NCBI RefSeq assembly: GCF_038630985.1
Contig: NZ_CP152049.1
Coordinates: 1,383,501-1,447,500, forward strand
Direction: 5' to 3'
Source: Paenibacillus sp. FSL H8-0548
GTDB lineage: Bacteria > Bacillota > Bacilli > Paenibacillales > Paenibacillaceae
Length of the DNA stretch: 64,000 nt
The position numbers and the translations under genes were made by a program. The notes under the pieces were generated by a model. The model did no database searches. It saw only the letters and a list, made by a program, of their open reading frames with translations, and was not told the DNA's origin. This document shows, one piece after another, positions 17,619 to 28,465 of the stretch (position 1 is its first letter; every line of letters starts with the position of its first letter).

Positions 17619-19085
17619 ATGTTTAGATTGGATGGGAATAAAAGGTATTCTATGTTGATGTTGATTGTTTTGGTGGTTGCTATGATAGCAACGGGATGCG
17701 GCAATAGCAATAATGGAAATGCTGCACCAGCGACTCCGGATAATGGAGGAGGCAAGGAAACACCGGCTGAAGAGAATGTGTATCCTGAGAATGGATTATC
17801 CAAGGATGAGAAAGTCGAAATTAAAATTGCAATGGATGAGAATGGTTACGGAAGAGCTTGGGTTGACAACGCGATTAAAATTTTCACAGATAAATACCCC
17901 AATGTAAGCTTTAAGGCGACAGCATCTCCGAAAATTGGTGAGATGATCAATACCAAAATTGCAGCCAATAGCGACGATGATATGTTCGACATCTTTCCCG
18001 GAAACGCTACTCTATTAGAGATCATGAAGCTTGGAAAAGTAGAAGTTCTAGATGATTTATGGGAGCGTGAACCTAGTGATGCGCCAGGGCAGAAATTAAA
18101 GGATATCTTGGCAGACGGGGTTTATGACAACCATGCAAGGTATGAAGGCAAAACCTACAATATTCCAGTAGGCGGTTACACATCAGGATTGTTCTTTGAT
18201 CAAGTTTTGTTTGAGAAGAATGGTTGGAACAAGAATCCGCAAACATGGGATGAATTTGTAAGTCTTCTAGCTGATATTAAAGCAACAGGTATAGCACCAA
18301 TTACTTACGCAGGTGTGTATCCCGATTATCTGTTCTCTTTTGGATTAGGTACGAAGCCGTTTGAAATTGCAGAGAATAACGGAACGCTTGATACTTTTAT
18401 TGACAATTATCGTAATGATAAACTACCTAAATATGCAGCTCCTGAAAATGTAGAGATGTGGCAGAAGATTTCCGAATTAGGTAAAGCAGGTTACTTTTCA
18501 TCTGGAATAGCAGCAATCAATCATACTCAATCTCAGATGCTGATGCTTCAGCATAAGGCAGCACTTGTACCAACTGGGGATTGGATTCAGAACGAAATGA
18601 AAGAAGCCATACCGGATGGATTCAAATGGGGCTTTATGACGATGCCTTTCGGTAATGATCCTAAACAAACCAAATGGATTGCTAATGATGCAGGTTCAGG
18701 CGGTATGTTGATTTGGGCAAACAAGCCAGAGTTGACTAAATCGTGGGCCAAAGAGTTCTTGCTTTCTCTAACAACGCTTGAAGTCCAAACGTTTAATGCG
18801 GAAAATGCGGGGATATTCCCGGTTCGTAAGGACTTCACAGAGGATGAAGCGCGTATGGCTAGAGTACAAGACGCGCCAAGAGCAGTGCTTGACTATATTG
18901 CGAATAATAACACACGATTCGAATCCATGAGAATACTTAATAAAGTTGATGACCCAGCTGCAGTAAACGCTAAAAAAATATTCTCAGAGGCTGTGAATGA
19001 TATTGCGCTTGGCAAGCAGGATCCGCTTCCGATTCTTGAAAAAGCAGATAAAATGTTCGAAGAAGCGATTAATGCGCAAAAGTAG
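17619..19085 (+). CDS. Sugar ABC transporter substrate-binding lipoprotein (family 1)
   Basis: A 488-residue lipoprotein: a hydrophobic signal ending in the lipobox IATGCG puts the lipidated Cys near residue 27. Then comes a flexible Asn/Gly/Pro spacer and a periplasmic-binding fold with PNVSFKAT, DDMFDIFPGNA, YNIPVGGYTSGLFFDQVLFEKNGW and a WAKEFLLSL tail region. It is the first gene of an operon with two permeases. No ATPase gene is nearby, so it probably uses a shared MsmX-type ATPase, as is common in Bacilli. The substrate may be a sugar acid or oligosaccharide linked to the catabolic cluster upstream. Confidence 0.93.
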   Translation: MFRLDGNKRYSMLMLIVLVVAMIATGCGNSNNGNAAPATPDNGGGKETPAEENVYPENGLSKDEKVEIKIAMDENGYGRAWVDNAIKIFTDKYPNVSFKATASPKIGEMINTKIAANSDDDMFDIFPGNATLLEIMKLGKVEVLDDLWEREPSDAPGQKLKDILADGVYDNHARYEGKTYNIPVGGYTSGLFFDQVLFEKNGWNKNPQTWDEFVSLLADIKATGIAPITYAGVYPDYLFSFGLGTKPFEIAENNGTLDTFIDNYRNDKLPKYAAPENVEMWQKISELGKAGYFSSGIAAINHTQSQMLMLQHKAALVPTGDWIQNEMKEAIPDGFKWGFMTMPFGNDPKQTKWIANDAGSGGMLIWANKPELTKSWAKEFLLSLTTLEVQTFNAENAGIFPVRKDFTEDEARMARVQDAPRAVLDYIANNNTRFESMRILNKVDDPAAVNAKKIFSEAVNDIALGKQDPLPILEKADKMFEEAINAQK

Positions 19086-19123
19086 TGATGCTAATGTAAG
19101 CTTTAGGATCGGTCTTTAAGCAG

Positions 19124-19145
19124 ATGGGAGGGACATCCCTCCCAT
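19124..19145 (+). terminator. Hairpin between binding-protein and permease genes
   Basis: ATGGGAGGGA, a CA loop and TCCCTCCCAT form a 10-bp GC-rich stem followed by TAGCTTTTT. Such partial terminators or RNA-stability hairpins commonly raise binding-protein expression over that of the permeases. Confidence 0.7.
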
Positions 19146-19172
19146 TAGCTTTTTAGCAGGGAAGGTGGACTC

Positions 19173-20129
19173 ATGACAAATAAAGAGGCAATTGCAGGAG
19201 AGCATTCACAAGTAGTCGTATCGAGCAATGGCGGGATGAAGAGTCTGAAAAGACAGAAATGGTTGTTTTTATTACTTGCTATAGCACCATCTTACATTGG
19301 GTATTTATTGTTTACGCTTTACCCAAACATCCTATCGGTTTATTATTCGTTTTTGAAATGGAATGGTTTATCAGAACCGAAGTTTGTAGGCATAGATAAT
19401 TTTATTACGATGTTTAACGATCATTTTTTCTGGCGGGCTCTGTATCATAATCTGCTGCTGATGATCACCATACCACCATCAATTATCATTATCTCGTTGG
19501 GGCTCTCCTATATACTTATTAATAAAGGCTTTCGTGAAACGCCAATGTACAAAATCATTTTTTTCTTTCCCAATGTGTTATCAGCCGTAGTGATCACATT
19601 ACTATGGATCTATATTTATGATGGAAGCAATGGACTAATTAACGGGGTATTAAAGGTTTTTGGTTATGATAACAACAGCTATTATTGGCTCTCTGACCCG
19701 AAAACGGCCCTTTGGCTGCTCTTACCACCTACGATATGGGGCGCTGTCGGTTTTTACATTGTTATATTCATTAATGCAATGAAAGGGATTCCTAAAACGA
19801 TGTATGAGGCGGCCATTCTTGAGGGTGCCAGCCATCTTACTAGGCTTTTTTCCATTACGATGCCGTTAATTAGCCCGATCATCAAAGTTAGTTTCCTCTT
19901 TTTGTTTTTAGGAAGCTTTAAAGGGTTTGAAATGATGTTGATTATGACTAACGGGGGGCCAGCTGGGTCTACAGAGGTCATCGGATTATATATGTTCAAT
20001 CAGGCTTTTAGCGAGACTTCACGAAATTATGGATATGCTTCGGCTATTGGATTGTTTTTGTTTGTTCTACTTGTATTAGGAAAGGTACTAATCGACAAAT
20101 TTATTCCGGATTCAGACGTTGAGTATTAG
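19173..20129 (+). CDS. Sugar ABC transporter permease (MalF/UgpA type)
   Basis: A 318-residue integral membrane protein with six predicted hydrophobic segments, the first around residues 30-50. The cytoplasmic coupling motif that contacts the ATPase is visible as YEAAILEGASHLTRLFSITMPLISP (EAA loop, about residue 210). GGAAGGTGG precedes the ATG. It pairs with the next gene to form the membrane channel for the upstream binding lipoprotein. Confidence 0.93.
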   Translation: MTNKEAIAGEHSQVVVSSNGGMKSLKRQKWLFLLLAIAPSYIGYLLFTLYPNILSVYYSFLKWNGLSEPKFVGIDNFITMFNDHFFWRALYHNLLLMITIPPSIIIISLGLSYILINKGFRETPMYKIIFFFPNVLSAVVITLLWIYIYDGSNGLINGVLKVFGYDNNSYYWLSDPKTALWLLLPPTIWGAVGFYIVIFINAMKGIPKTMYEAAILEGASHLTRLFSITMPLISPIIKVSFLFLFLGSFKGFEMMLIMTNGGPAGSTEVIGLYMFNQAFSETSRNYGYASAIGLFLFVLLVLGKVLIDKFIPDSDVEY

Positions 20130-20162
20130 ACATCAAGCAGTTAACAGGCGGGTGGGGAGAAT

Positions 20163-21002
20163 ATGGGCATAAAGACAATGACCATTGCAAACATATTTTG
20201 GAGAATTATTTTAGTTATTTGGTCTCTTTCTATTGTTTTACCGCTTTTTTGGATTTTCTATGAATCTTTGAAAACGAATCAAGAATTTTTTCAGGACATT
20301 TGGTCATTTCCAGAAAAATTAAATTGGCAGAATTACTCACATGCATGGGTAGCTATGAAATTCAATCAAGTCATCCTAAATACTCTCTATTATGTAGGAA
20401 CTAGCCTAGTAGTAGGAACGTTTTTGACGGTACTCAGTGCTTATGCTTTAACAAGAGTTGAATTTAAGGGAAGAAAATTTATTTGGTCGACGATTTTGAT
20501 ATCACTGTTTCTGCCGGGCATCAATGCTCTTGTGCCTCAGTATATACTTATGCGGAGTTTACATCTAACTGATAGCTTAACAGGACTTATTATTCTAGAT
20601 ACTCTAGGTGAAAGTGTGTTTTTCCTCATGCTGATGGGTGGATTTATGCAGTCCTTGCCCAAAGAGCTTGAAGAAGGTGCCTTCATGGATGGCGCTTCAC
20701 TATTTCAGGTTTTTCGTAAAATAATATTTCCATTATCTATACCAGGAGTTGTAACGATAGCAATATTTAAATTTATCGGCTTATACAACAACTTTCTGGC
20801 ACCCTTTATTTATTTAGGCTCCGAGGAAAAATATACCATTGGTGTGAGTATGTACTTTGCCAACCAGAGGATGCAGTACAGCTCGGATTGGGTCACATTA
20901 TTCGCGGGTGTTATTATTGCGATGATTCCGCCAACTATTATCTTTATCCTTTTTCAACGTAAGGTTATGGAAGGTGCAACATTAGGATCGGTTAAGGGTT
21001 AA
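20163..21002 (+). CDS. Sugar ABC transporter permease (MalG type)
   Basis: A 279-residue carbohydrate permease with six hydrophobic segments and the EAA coupling loop ELEEGAFMDGASLFQVFRKIIFPL at about residue 170. It has the MalG-like start (a first helix followed by FWIFYESLKTNQEFF) and a conserved C-terminal FQRKVMEGATLGSVKG tail. It is the second permease of the operon, 33 bases after the first. It needs an ATPase from elsewhere in the genome. Confidence 0.93.
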   Translation: MGIKTMTIANIFWRIILVIWSLSIVLPLFWIFYESLKTNQEFFQDIWSFPEKLNWQNYSHAWVAMKFNQVILNTLYYVGTSLVVGTFLTVLSAYALTRVEFKGRKFIWSTILISLFLPGINALVPQYILMRSLHLTDSLTGLIILDTLGESVFFLMLMGGFMQSLPKELEEGAFMDGASLFQVFRKIIFPLSIPGVVTIAIFKFIGLYNNFLAPFIYLGSEEKYTIGVSMYFANQRMQYSSDWVTLFAGVIIAMIPPTIIFILFQRKVMEGATLGSVKG

Positions 21003-21041
21003 GTGGAGTGACAAATATAGAGAAATCAAAAGGAGTACCGC

Positions 21042-21416
21042 ATGAAAAGTGAAATTATTACGAAATCAAAGCATGACCGCCCGTTTTCCTCAGGAATAGA
21101 GACAGAATCACTAGTATTTGTATCTGGTCAAGGAGGCTTGGATCCGATCACAGGTCAAATCGTGGGTACTGATATTGAAAGTCAGACCATTCAAACCTTA
21201 GAGAATATGCGTGCCGTGCTTCTTGCTGCGGATTTGGACTTGAACGACCTGGTAAAGGTGAATGTGTACTTGAAGGATCGTAGTCTCTATAACGAATTTA
21301 ATGAAGTATTTGGACGTTATTTTCAGGCGCCATATCCAAGCAGGACGGCAATCTATTGCGATCTTAATTTCGATTTGCTTGTAGAAATAGATGGGATTGC
21401 GGTAAAAAGAAAATAA
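21042..21416 (+). CDS. RidA family protein
   Basis: A 124-residue Rid/YjgF-type protein. Rid proteins form trimers and hydrolyse reactive enamine/imine intermediates made by PLP enzymes. Typical landmarks: SGIETESLVFVSGQGGLDP, QTLENMRAVLLAADLDLNDLVKVNVYLKD and YPSRTAIYCDL. The Arg that holds the substrate carboxylate is kept in PSRTAI. Its location in the transporter operon near the aminotransferase cluster fits a pathway that passes through an enamine. AAAAGGAG precedes the ATG. Confidence 0.9.
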   Translation: MKSEIITKSKHDRPFSSGIETESLVFVSGQGGLDPITGQIVGTDIESQTIQTLENMRAVLLAADLDLNDLVKVNVYLKDRSLYNEFNEVFGRYFQAPYPSRTAIYCDLNFDLLVEIDGIAVKRK

Positions 21417-21461
21417 TTTAATAGGTATTTCCGAAAAAAATGATAATTGCGGAGGGATATT

Positions 21462-24400
21462 GTGATTAATCGCAGACCGTTTATCAGTAAAATGATGGTG
21501 ATTACACTAGCGTTTGTTTTAATTTTTTCGGGAATTCCATTATTCGGGGGCAAAGGCTCGCCGACAGCCAGTGCGCAGAGCTCTTCTGATATTTCAGGAC
21601 ACTGGTCGCAGAATACGATGGAGCATTGGGTGCAAGAAGGACTGCTGAATGGCTATTCTGATGGATCATTTAAGCCGGATCGCAAAGTAACACGTGGTGA
21701 GTTTATCTCATTCGTTAATCGTGCTTTCGGACTGGAAGAGGAAAGTGAGATTGCTTTCACAGATTTGGCAGCAGACAGCTGGGCATACACAGACGTGTCG
21801 AAGGCCGTGAAAGCTGGATATATACAAGGATATGCGGATGGAACGATCCGTGTAAATCATATCATTACGAGGCAGGAAGCAGCCGTAATCATCGCAAGTG
21901 TGATGAAACTGTCGACTGAAGACACAGGTGATGAGGAGGAGAGCTTCACCGACTCGCCATCCATTCCGAAGTGGAGCAAGGCGGCAATCATTCAGCTTGC
22001 AAAGCTAGAGGTTATGAATGGTTATCCGAACGGAAGCTTTAACCCGCTCGCACCGCTTACCCGAGCGGAAGCAGTAGTCACACTAGATCGTGGATTTTGG
22101 GAAAGCTCATACAGTTATATCATTAAGAAACCTGGCGTATACGATTTCGCTGATCGAGTAGGAACCATTTATAAAAACGTATTGATTAAAGTTGCTGGTG
22201 TTACCTTGCGGAATGTAACGATCGATGGCGATTTGACGCTAGCCGCAGAAATTAATGATGGCGACACTGTTCTGGATAACGTCAATGTTAATGGCAGTGT
22301 GTCCGTTAGCGGCGGTGGCAAGGTGAGTATTAAGTCGGGTACGATTCAATCCTTGTTTGTTCAAGAAAGTACTACTTTCCTTGAATTAACGTTAGGGTCA
22401 GATACGAGAATCGTTTCTTTAACCACTTATGCTGTTATCCATGTGCTTGGGCAAGGCATAATCGAAGTGGCAACGTTAAGCGACCGTGCGATCAAATCAA
22501 TATTCGAGAAGAATCCATTAAACTTGCTGAAACCTTCAACAACAGGGAGTGGCGGCAATTCGGTGACACCAACAGCGACACCAACACCAACAGAAGAACC
22601 AACAGCGACTCCTGTTAATGATTTAACTCCAGTCGTTAATGGTACTGCTAAAGCAATCGTTGTGACTGCAGGCGACGTAACAGGACAAGTTGCGAATGCA
22701 ACAAGTAAATTGATCGAATACGTGCAGAAATCGACGGGAGCCACACTCCCTTTGATGTCGGAAGCAGCGGCTGAGGCGGAAGCTGAATTAACGGGAAGTA
22801 CTCTCATTTATGTCGGGTTTATTGGAGATTCCGCTGATGGCGATGCTATTTCGTCTGAGCTAGTTAGCCTCGACGACGATGGGTTCATCATCAAGTCGGA
22901 GAAAAATGCTAACGTGATTACGATTATCGGTCCGACGGATTGGGGTACTGAATTCGGCGTATACGAATTTCTGGAGCGCTACGTAGGCGTTCGTTGGCTG
23001 ATGCCTGGACCGGATGGCGAGGATGTTCCGCTTCGTGTGAATCTTTCCGTTGCCGAAGGAAGCGTTGTCCAAGAGCCTTCTTTCATTTCTAGAGCATACG
23101 ATTCTAATATTGAGAATACACCTTACCGGAAAGCTTGGACAAGGTATAACCGAATGCATACACGAGTACAGCATGATCATATTTTCTTTCAAATCATGCC
23201 TGCTTCTAAATATCAGACACAGCATCCTGATTTCTATCCGACAGGGAATGGCTTGATTAACTCAGATGGAGGCTGGCAAATATGCTACTCGAATCCAGCC
23301 ACAATTGAATTTGTAGGTAATATTCTAATCGATTACTTCAATCAAAACCCAGATGCGACCTCACATTCCCTTGCAGTTAATGATAATGGTGGTTTCTGCG
23401 AGCAGAATCCTAATCACCCGTCGTATCCGGACAAAATTAATTCCATCGGGTATCAGGATATGTCCGATATCTATTTCAACTGGGTGAATGAAGTAGCAGA
23501 GAAAGTACTAGAAGTACATCCCGATAAGTATCTAGGCGTCATCGCGTATCATGAGGTTTATGATCCGCCTACGAATGTTGTCCTGAATCCAAACGTGATC
23601 GTCTATATTACAGATGAGCGACTCTCTTGGATTGATCCTTCCTTAGAGCAAGCGAATAAGACCTTCACGGAAAGTTGGAAAGCAGCGGCTCCTGGAGTTG
23701 CATTTTATGAATACTTATATGGAACGCCCTATTCACTGCCTAGACCTTACTTCCATCAGATGTCCGAAAACTATAAGTATGCTGAACAACTTGGAGTAGT
23801 AGCTCAATTCACGGAGCTCTATCCGAACTTCGGAGAAGGACCTAAGCCATGGCTGGCTTCCAAATTACAATGGAATGCAAGCGCGGATGTGGATGATCTT
23901 CTAGATGAGTGGTATGTCGGGACGGTTGGAGCGGAAGCAGCACCGTATTTAAGACAATACTTTGAAATTTGGGAGAACTTCTGGGAAGTTAGAATTCTCG
24001 AGACGACTTGGTTTGAGAACTGGTTAAATTCCAATCCGAGAAGGAACTTCATGAATTTCTACGACTCTTCTTATTTGAAATATGTGACCGAACAGGATAT
24101 GGCACTAAGCAGAGATCTGATGGAAAGTGTCGTCGAGAAGGCTGTAACGCAGAAACAGAAAGCTCGCGCGGATATTCTTATGAAAGCATTTGAATATTAT
24201 GAGGCTTCTGCACTTAGCTATCCGTCCGATGAACCGGTTGCAGCATTTACTACTTCCGGTGAAGCAATCACATTGCTGGATGAGATGCAAATTAAAATGA
24301 GCAAAGCGGAATACAGGCTTCAGCTTAATGCTAGCTTCAAGACGCATGAGGTGCTTCAGCAGCCGTTGGATCCTCGCAATTACGGTGCAGCGTGGTCCGG

Positions 24401-26642
24401 CGTGAGAAGCGAGGAAGTAAACATGCTTATTCGTTGGATCAAAGATGAAAGCGATAATGGCGAGGTTAAGAGTCATATTGAAAGTATTATCGCAACGGTG
24501 GAATCTGAACTTGTCCGAAATTATATGAAGTTTATTATCGCTGAAGCAACTAATCAACAAGCTTTGAATGAAAATACATCTTTCGAAATCGGGATAGAAA
24601 ATGATATCGACGATACGCCGCCATGGTGGTATTGGGTCGACTATGGACAGGATGAAGACAATGTCCATCAGACTGATATTCAAGCACATACGGGGGATTA
24701 CAGTATCGAAGCTGTCGGTCTGAAAATTGGCGGCCCAGTCATGGATGGAATTGAGGTCGATCCTGGTTATCATTCGCTAAGCGCTTATTATTATGTGCCG
24801 GAAGGATCCACAAGCAACGGTAATATTTCTTTATTCATTAATTTCTGGGATGCCAATGGAACGCATCTCGGGAATGCGATAACGACAAACAAGCTTGCGA
24901 GAACTACGGCTGGAGAGTGGGCGCTAATCGAATGGGTAGGAGAAATTCCGAGTAAAATTGGCGGAGTACCGGTTAAGAAGGTTCAGTTCGGTACTAACAT
25001 CTTTGATTTTGCCAACAATGAGCTAATCTATGTAGATGATTTCAGACTGCTTAGATTAAGCGATGCGTATGTTCCAGATCCTGATGAGGAAGAGGAAGAA
25101 AGCTCTATTATTAATCATAACAGCTCTTTTGAATATGGGAATACAGGAATTGAAGACGCGCTTCCATGGTCATATTGGATAGACAATGCAATGGGCACGA
25201 TGGCTAGAAGCAACGAGCAGGCACGGACATCTGATTACAGCTTGAAAATGTCAGGTGTGACCGTGGGCGCGTTAAGTCAGATTGTCGCTGCTCCGGAACC
25301 GAGTACGAATACGTATAAGCTAAGTGCGTACTATTATGTACCGGAGAATCAAGCGACGAACGGAACAGTTAAGCTGTTTATGAACTTTAGGAATGAAGCT
25401 CATCAACATTTGGACGCAATTCCGACCACGGCTCAGGCTGTGAATGTACAGCCCGGGCAATGGAACCTATTGGAGTGGACAGGGGTGATACCGTCAGAGA
25501 TAGACGGTCAGGCAGTCAAACACTTATTATTGGGTATCGAACCAAAGAATTTTGCAGCCGGAGAGTCCGTTTATATTGATGACGTTGAATTGAATCTTGT
25601 TCCTATACCACCGGAACCGGCGGCCTTGAACGCGAATACCTCGTTTGAATATGGAAATACAGGTATTCAAGATGCACTGCCATGGTCGTACTGGATAGAC
25701 AATCCATCGGGTTCGATGGCTAGAAGCAACGAGAATGTGCGTACATCGAATAATAGTTTGAAAATGTCAGGAGTGACCGTGGGGGCGTTAAGTCAGATTG
25801 TAGCTGCTCCGGAATCAAGTACGAATACGTATAGGCTAAGTGCGTACTATTATGTACCGGAGAATCAAGCGACGAACGGAACCGTTAAGCTGTTTATGAA
25901 CTTTAGGAATGAAGCTCATCAACACTTGGGCGCAATTCCAACCACCGCTCAGGCCGTGAACGTACAGCCAGGGCAATGGAATCTATTGGAGTGGACAGGT
26001 GTGATTCCGTCAGTCATTGACGGTCAGGCAGTTAAACATTTATTATTGGGTATCGAACCAAAGAATTTTGCAGCTGGGGAGTCCGTTTATATTGATGATG
26101 TTGAATTGAGACTTGTGCCTGAGCCGTCCGAAACGGTCGCCATGAACGAGAATATCTCGTTTGAACAGGGGAATGCAGGTGTTGAAGATGCGCTTCCATG
26201 GTCGTATTGGATAGACAATGTTCCAACGGGAACGATGGGTAGAAGCAACGAGCAGGCTCTTACTGCGGATTACAGCTTGAAAATGTCAGGTGTGACAGCG
26301 GGCGCGTTAAGTCAGATTGTAGCTGCTCCGGAATCGAGTGTGAATACGTATAAGCTGAGCGCGTACTATTATGTACCGGAGAATCAAGCGACGAACGGAA
26401 CAGTTAAGCTGTTTATGAACTTTAGGAATGCAGCTCATCAACACTTGGACGCAATTCCGACCACCGATCAGCCTGTGAACGTACAGCCAGGGCAATGGAA
26501 CCTATTGGAGTGGACAGGTGTAATACCGTCAGAACTTGACGGTCAGGCAGTCAAGCACTTATTAGTGGGTATCGAACCAAAGAATTTTGCAGCTGGAGAG
26601 TCCGTTTATATTGATAATATTACATTAACAAAAATGAATTAA
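21462..26642 (+). CDS. S-layer-anchored DUF4838 glycosidase-like surface protein with C-terminal repeats
   Basis: A 1726-residue secreted protein. Order: signal peptide (about 1-38), three SLH domains (about 42-215; HWSQNTMEHWVQEGLLNGYSD, then two copies) that bind cell-wall polymer, a beta-rich stalk, a Thr/Pro linker (about 366-385), a GH67-type N-terminal domain ending in EFGVYEFLERYVGVRWLMPG, a DUF4838 domain (about 560-870), a helical part, and four jellyroll carbohydrate-binding-like units from about 1033 to the end. DUF4838 proteins have been linked to GH163-type endo-beta-GlcNAc cleavage; this copy is unproven. I chose the GTG with GGAGGG 5 bases upstream; a TTG 5 codons earlier overlaps the site. 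It follows the transporter/RidA genes and may release the imported glycan. Confidence 0.9.
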   Translation: MINRRPFISKMMVITLAFVLIFSGIPLFGGKGSPTASAQSSSDISGHWSQNTMEHWVQEGLLNGYSDGSFKPDRKVTRGEFISFVNRAFGLEEESEIAFTDLAADSWAYTDVSKAVKAGYIQGYADGTIRVNHIITRQEAAVIIASVMKLSTEDTGDEEESFTDSPSIPKWSKAAIIQLAKLEVMNGYPNGSFNPLAPLTRAEAVVTLDRGFWESSYSYIIKKPGVYDFADRVGTIYKNVLIKVAGVTLRNVTIDGDLTLAAEINDGDTVLDNVNVNGSVSVSGGGKVSIKSGTIQSLFVQESTTFLELTLGSDTRIVSLTTYAVIHVLGQGIIEVATLSDRAIKSIFEKNPLNLLKPSTTGSGGNSVTPTATPTPTEEPTATPVNDLTPVVNGTAKAIVVTAGDVTGQVANATSKLIEYVQKSTGATLPLMSEAAAEAEAELTGSTLIYVGFIGDSADGDAISSELVSLDDDGFIIKSEKNANVITIIGPTDWGTEFGVYEFLERYVGVRWLMPGPDGEDVPLRVNLSVAEGSVVQEPSFISRAYDSNIENTPYRKAWTRYNRMHTRVQHDHIFFQIMPASKYQTQHPDFYPTGNGLINSDGGWQICYSNPATIEFVGNILIDYFNQNPDATSHSLAVNDNGGFCEQNPNHPSYPDKINSIGYQDMSDIYFNWVNEVAEKVLEVHPDKYLGVIAYHEVYDPPTNVVLNPNVIVYITDERLSWIDPSLEQANKTFTESWKAAAPGVAFYEYLYGTPYSLPRPYFHQMSENYKYAEQLGVVAQFTELYPNFGEGPKPWLASKLQWNASADVDDLLDEWYVGTVGAEAAPYLRQYFEIWENFWEVRILETTWFENWLNSNPRRNFMNFYDSSYLKYVTEQDMALSRDLMESVVEKAVTQKQKARADILMKAFEYYEASALSYPSDEPVAAFTTSGEAITLLDEMQIKMSKAEYRLQLNASFKTHEVLQQPLDPRNYGAAWSGVRSEEVNMLIRWIKDESDNGEVKSHIESIIATVESELVRNYMKFIIAEATNQQALNENTSFEIGIENDIDDTPPWWYWVDYGQDEDNVHQTDIQAHTGDYSIEAVGLKIGGPVMDGIEVDPGYHSLSAYYYVPEGSTSNGNISLFINFWDANGTHLGNAITTNKLARTTAGEWALIEWVGEIPSKIGGVPVKKVQFGTNIFDFANNELIYVDDFRLLRLSDAYVPDPDEEEEESSIINHNSSFEYGNTGIEDALPWSYWIDNAMGTMARSNEQARTSDYSLKMSGVTVGALSQIVAAPEPSTNTYKLSAYYYVPENQATNGTVKLFMNFRNEAHQHLDAIPTTAQAVNVQPGQWNLLEWTGVIPSEIDGQAVKHLLLGIEPKNFAAGESVYIDDVELNLVPIPPEPAALNANTSFEYGNTGIQDALPWSYWIDNPSGSMARSNENVRTSNNSLKMSGVTVGALSQIVAAPESSTNTYRLSAYYYVPENQATNGTVKLFMNFRNEAHQHLGAIPTTAQAVNVQPGQWNLLEWTGVIPSVIDGQAVKHLLLGIEPKNFAAGESVYIDDVELRLVPEPSETVAMNENISFEQGNAGVEDALPWSYWIDNVPTGTMGRSNEQALTADYSLKMSGVTAGALSQIVAAPESSVNTYKLSAYYYVPENQATNGTVKLFMNFRNAAHQHLDAIPTTDQPVNVQPGQWNLLEWTGVIPSELDGQAVKHLLVGIEPKNFAAGESVYIDNITLTKMN
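25110..26642 (+). repeat. Three tandem in-frame units of about 516 bp
   Basis: Units start near 25110, 25626 and 26142 with an exact 516-base period; each encodes about 172 residues beginning N-x-x-SFE and containing DALPWSYWIDN, YYYVPENQATNGTVKLFMNF and GESVYIDD. DNA identity is very high over long stretches, so the amplification or conversion is recent. A fourth, diverged unit precedes them at about 24562. Confidence 0.95.
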
Positions 26643-26654
26643 TTACGAACAATA

Positions 26655-26690
26655 AAAAATCCGGCAGCTCTTAAGAGCTGCCGGATTTTT
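26655..26690. terminator. Bidirectional terminator (36-bp palindrome)
   Basis: Arms 26655-26672 and 26673-26690 are exact reverse complements with A and T tails, placed between the convergent SLH protein and PTS genes. Confidence 0.92.
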
Positions 26691-26696
26691 CATAGG

Positions 26697-28367
<1,671 letters not shown>

Positions 28368-28416
28368 TTATCTTATTTTAATCAGTATTACAAACAAATA
28401 TTTGGTGAGAACAATA

Positions 28417-28430
28417 AGTAAACGTTTTCA
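28417..28430 (-). promoter_or_regulatory. cre site (CcpA) upstream of the PTS gene
   Basis: On the minus strand TGAAAACGTTTACT fits the catabolite-responsive element consensus TGWAARCGYTWNCW at every position. It lies about 130 bases before the PTS start, so the gene is probably under carbon catabolite control. Confidence 0.75.
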
Positions 28431-28465
28431 ATTTTAGAATCTTAAAAAGTATGTCGGCGTGCTTA

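Noticed and set aside
22560..22620. CRISPR-like or simple repeat at the ACACCAACA tract
   Set aside because: It is the Thr/Pro linker of the SLH protein, in frame and coding.
24105..24773. A 222-codon minus-strand open frame inside the SLH protein gene
   Set aside because: No ribosome site and no protein-like pattern; it is the antisense shadow of a long real gene.
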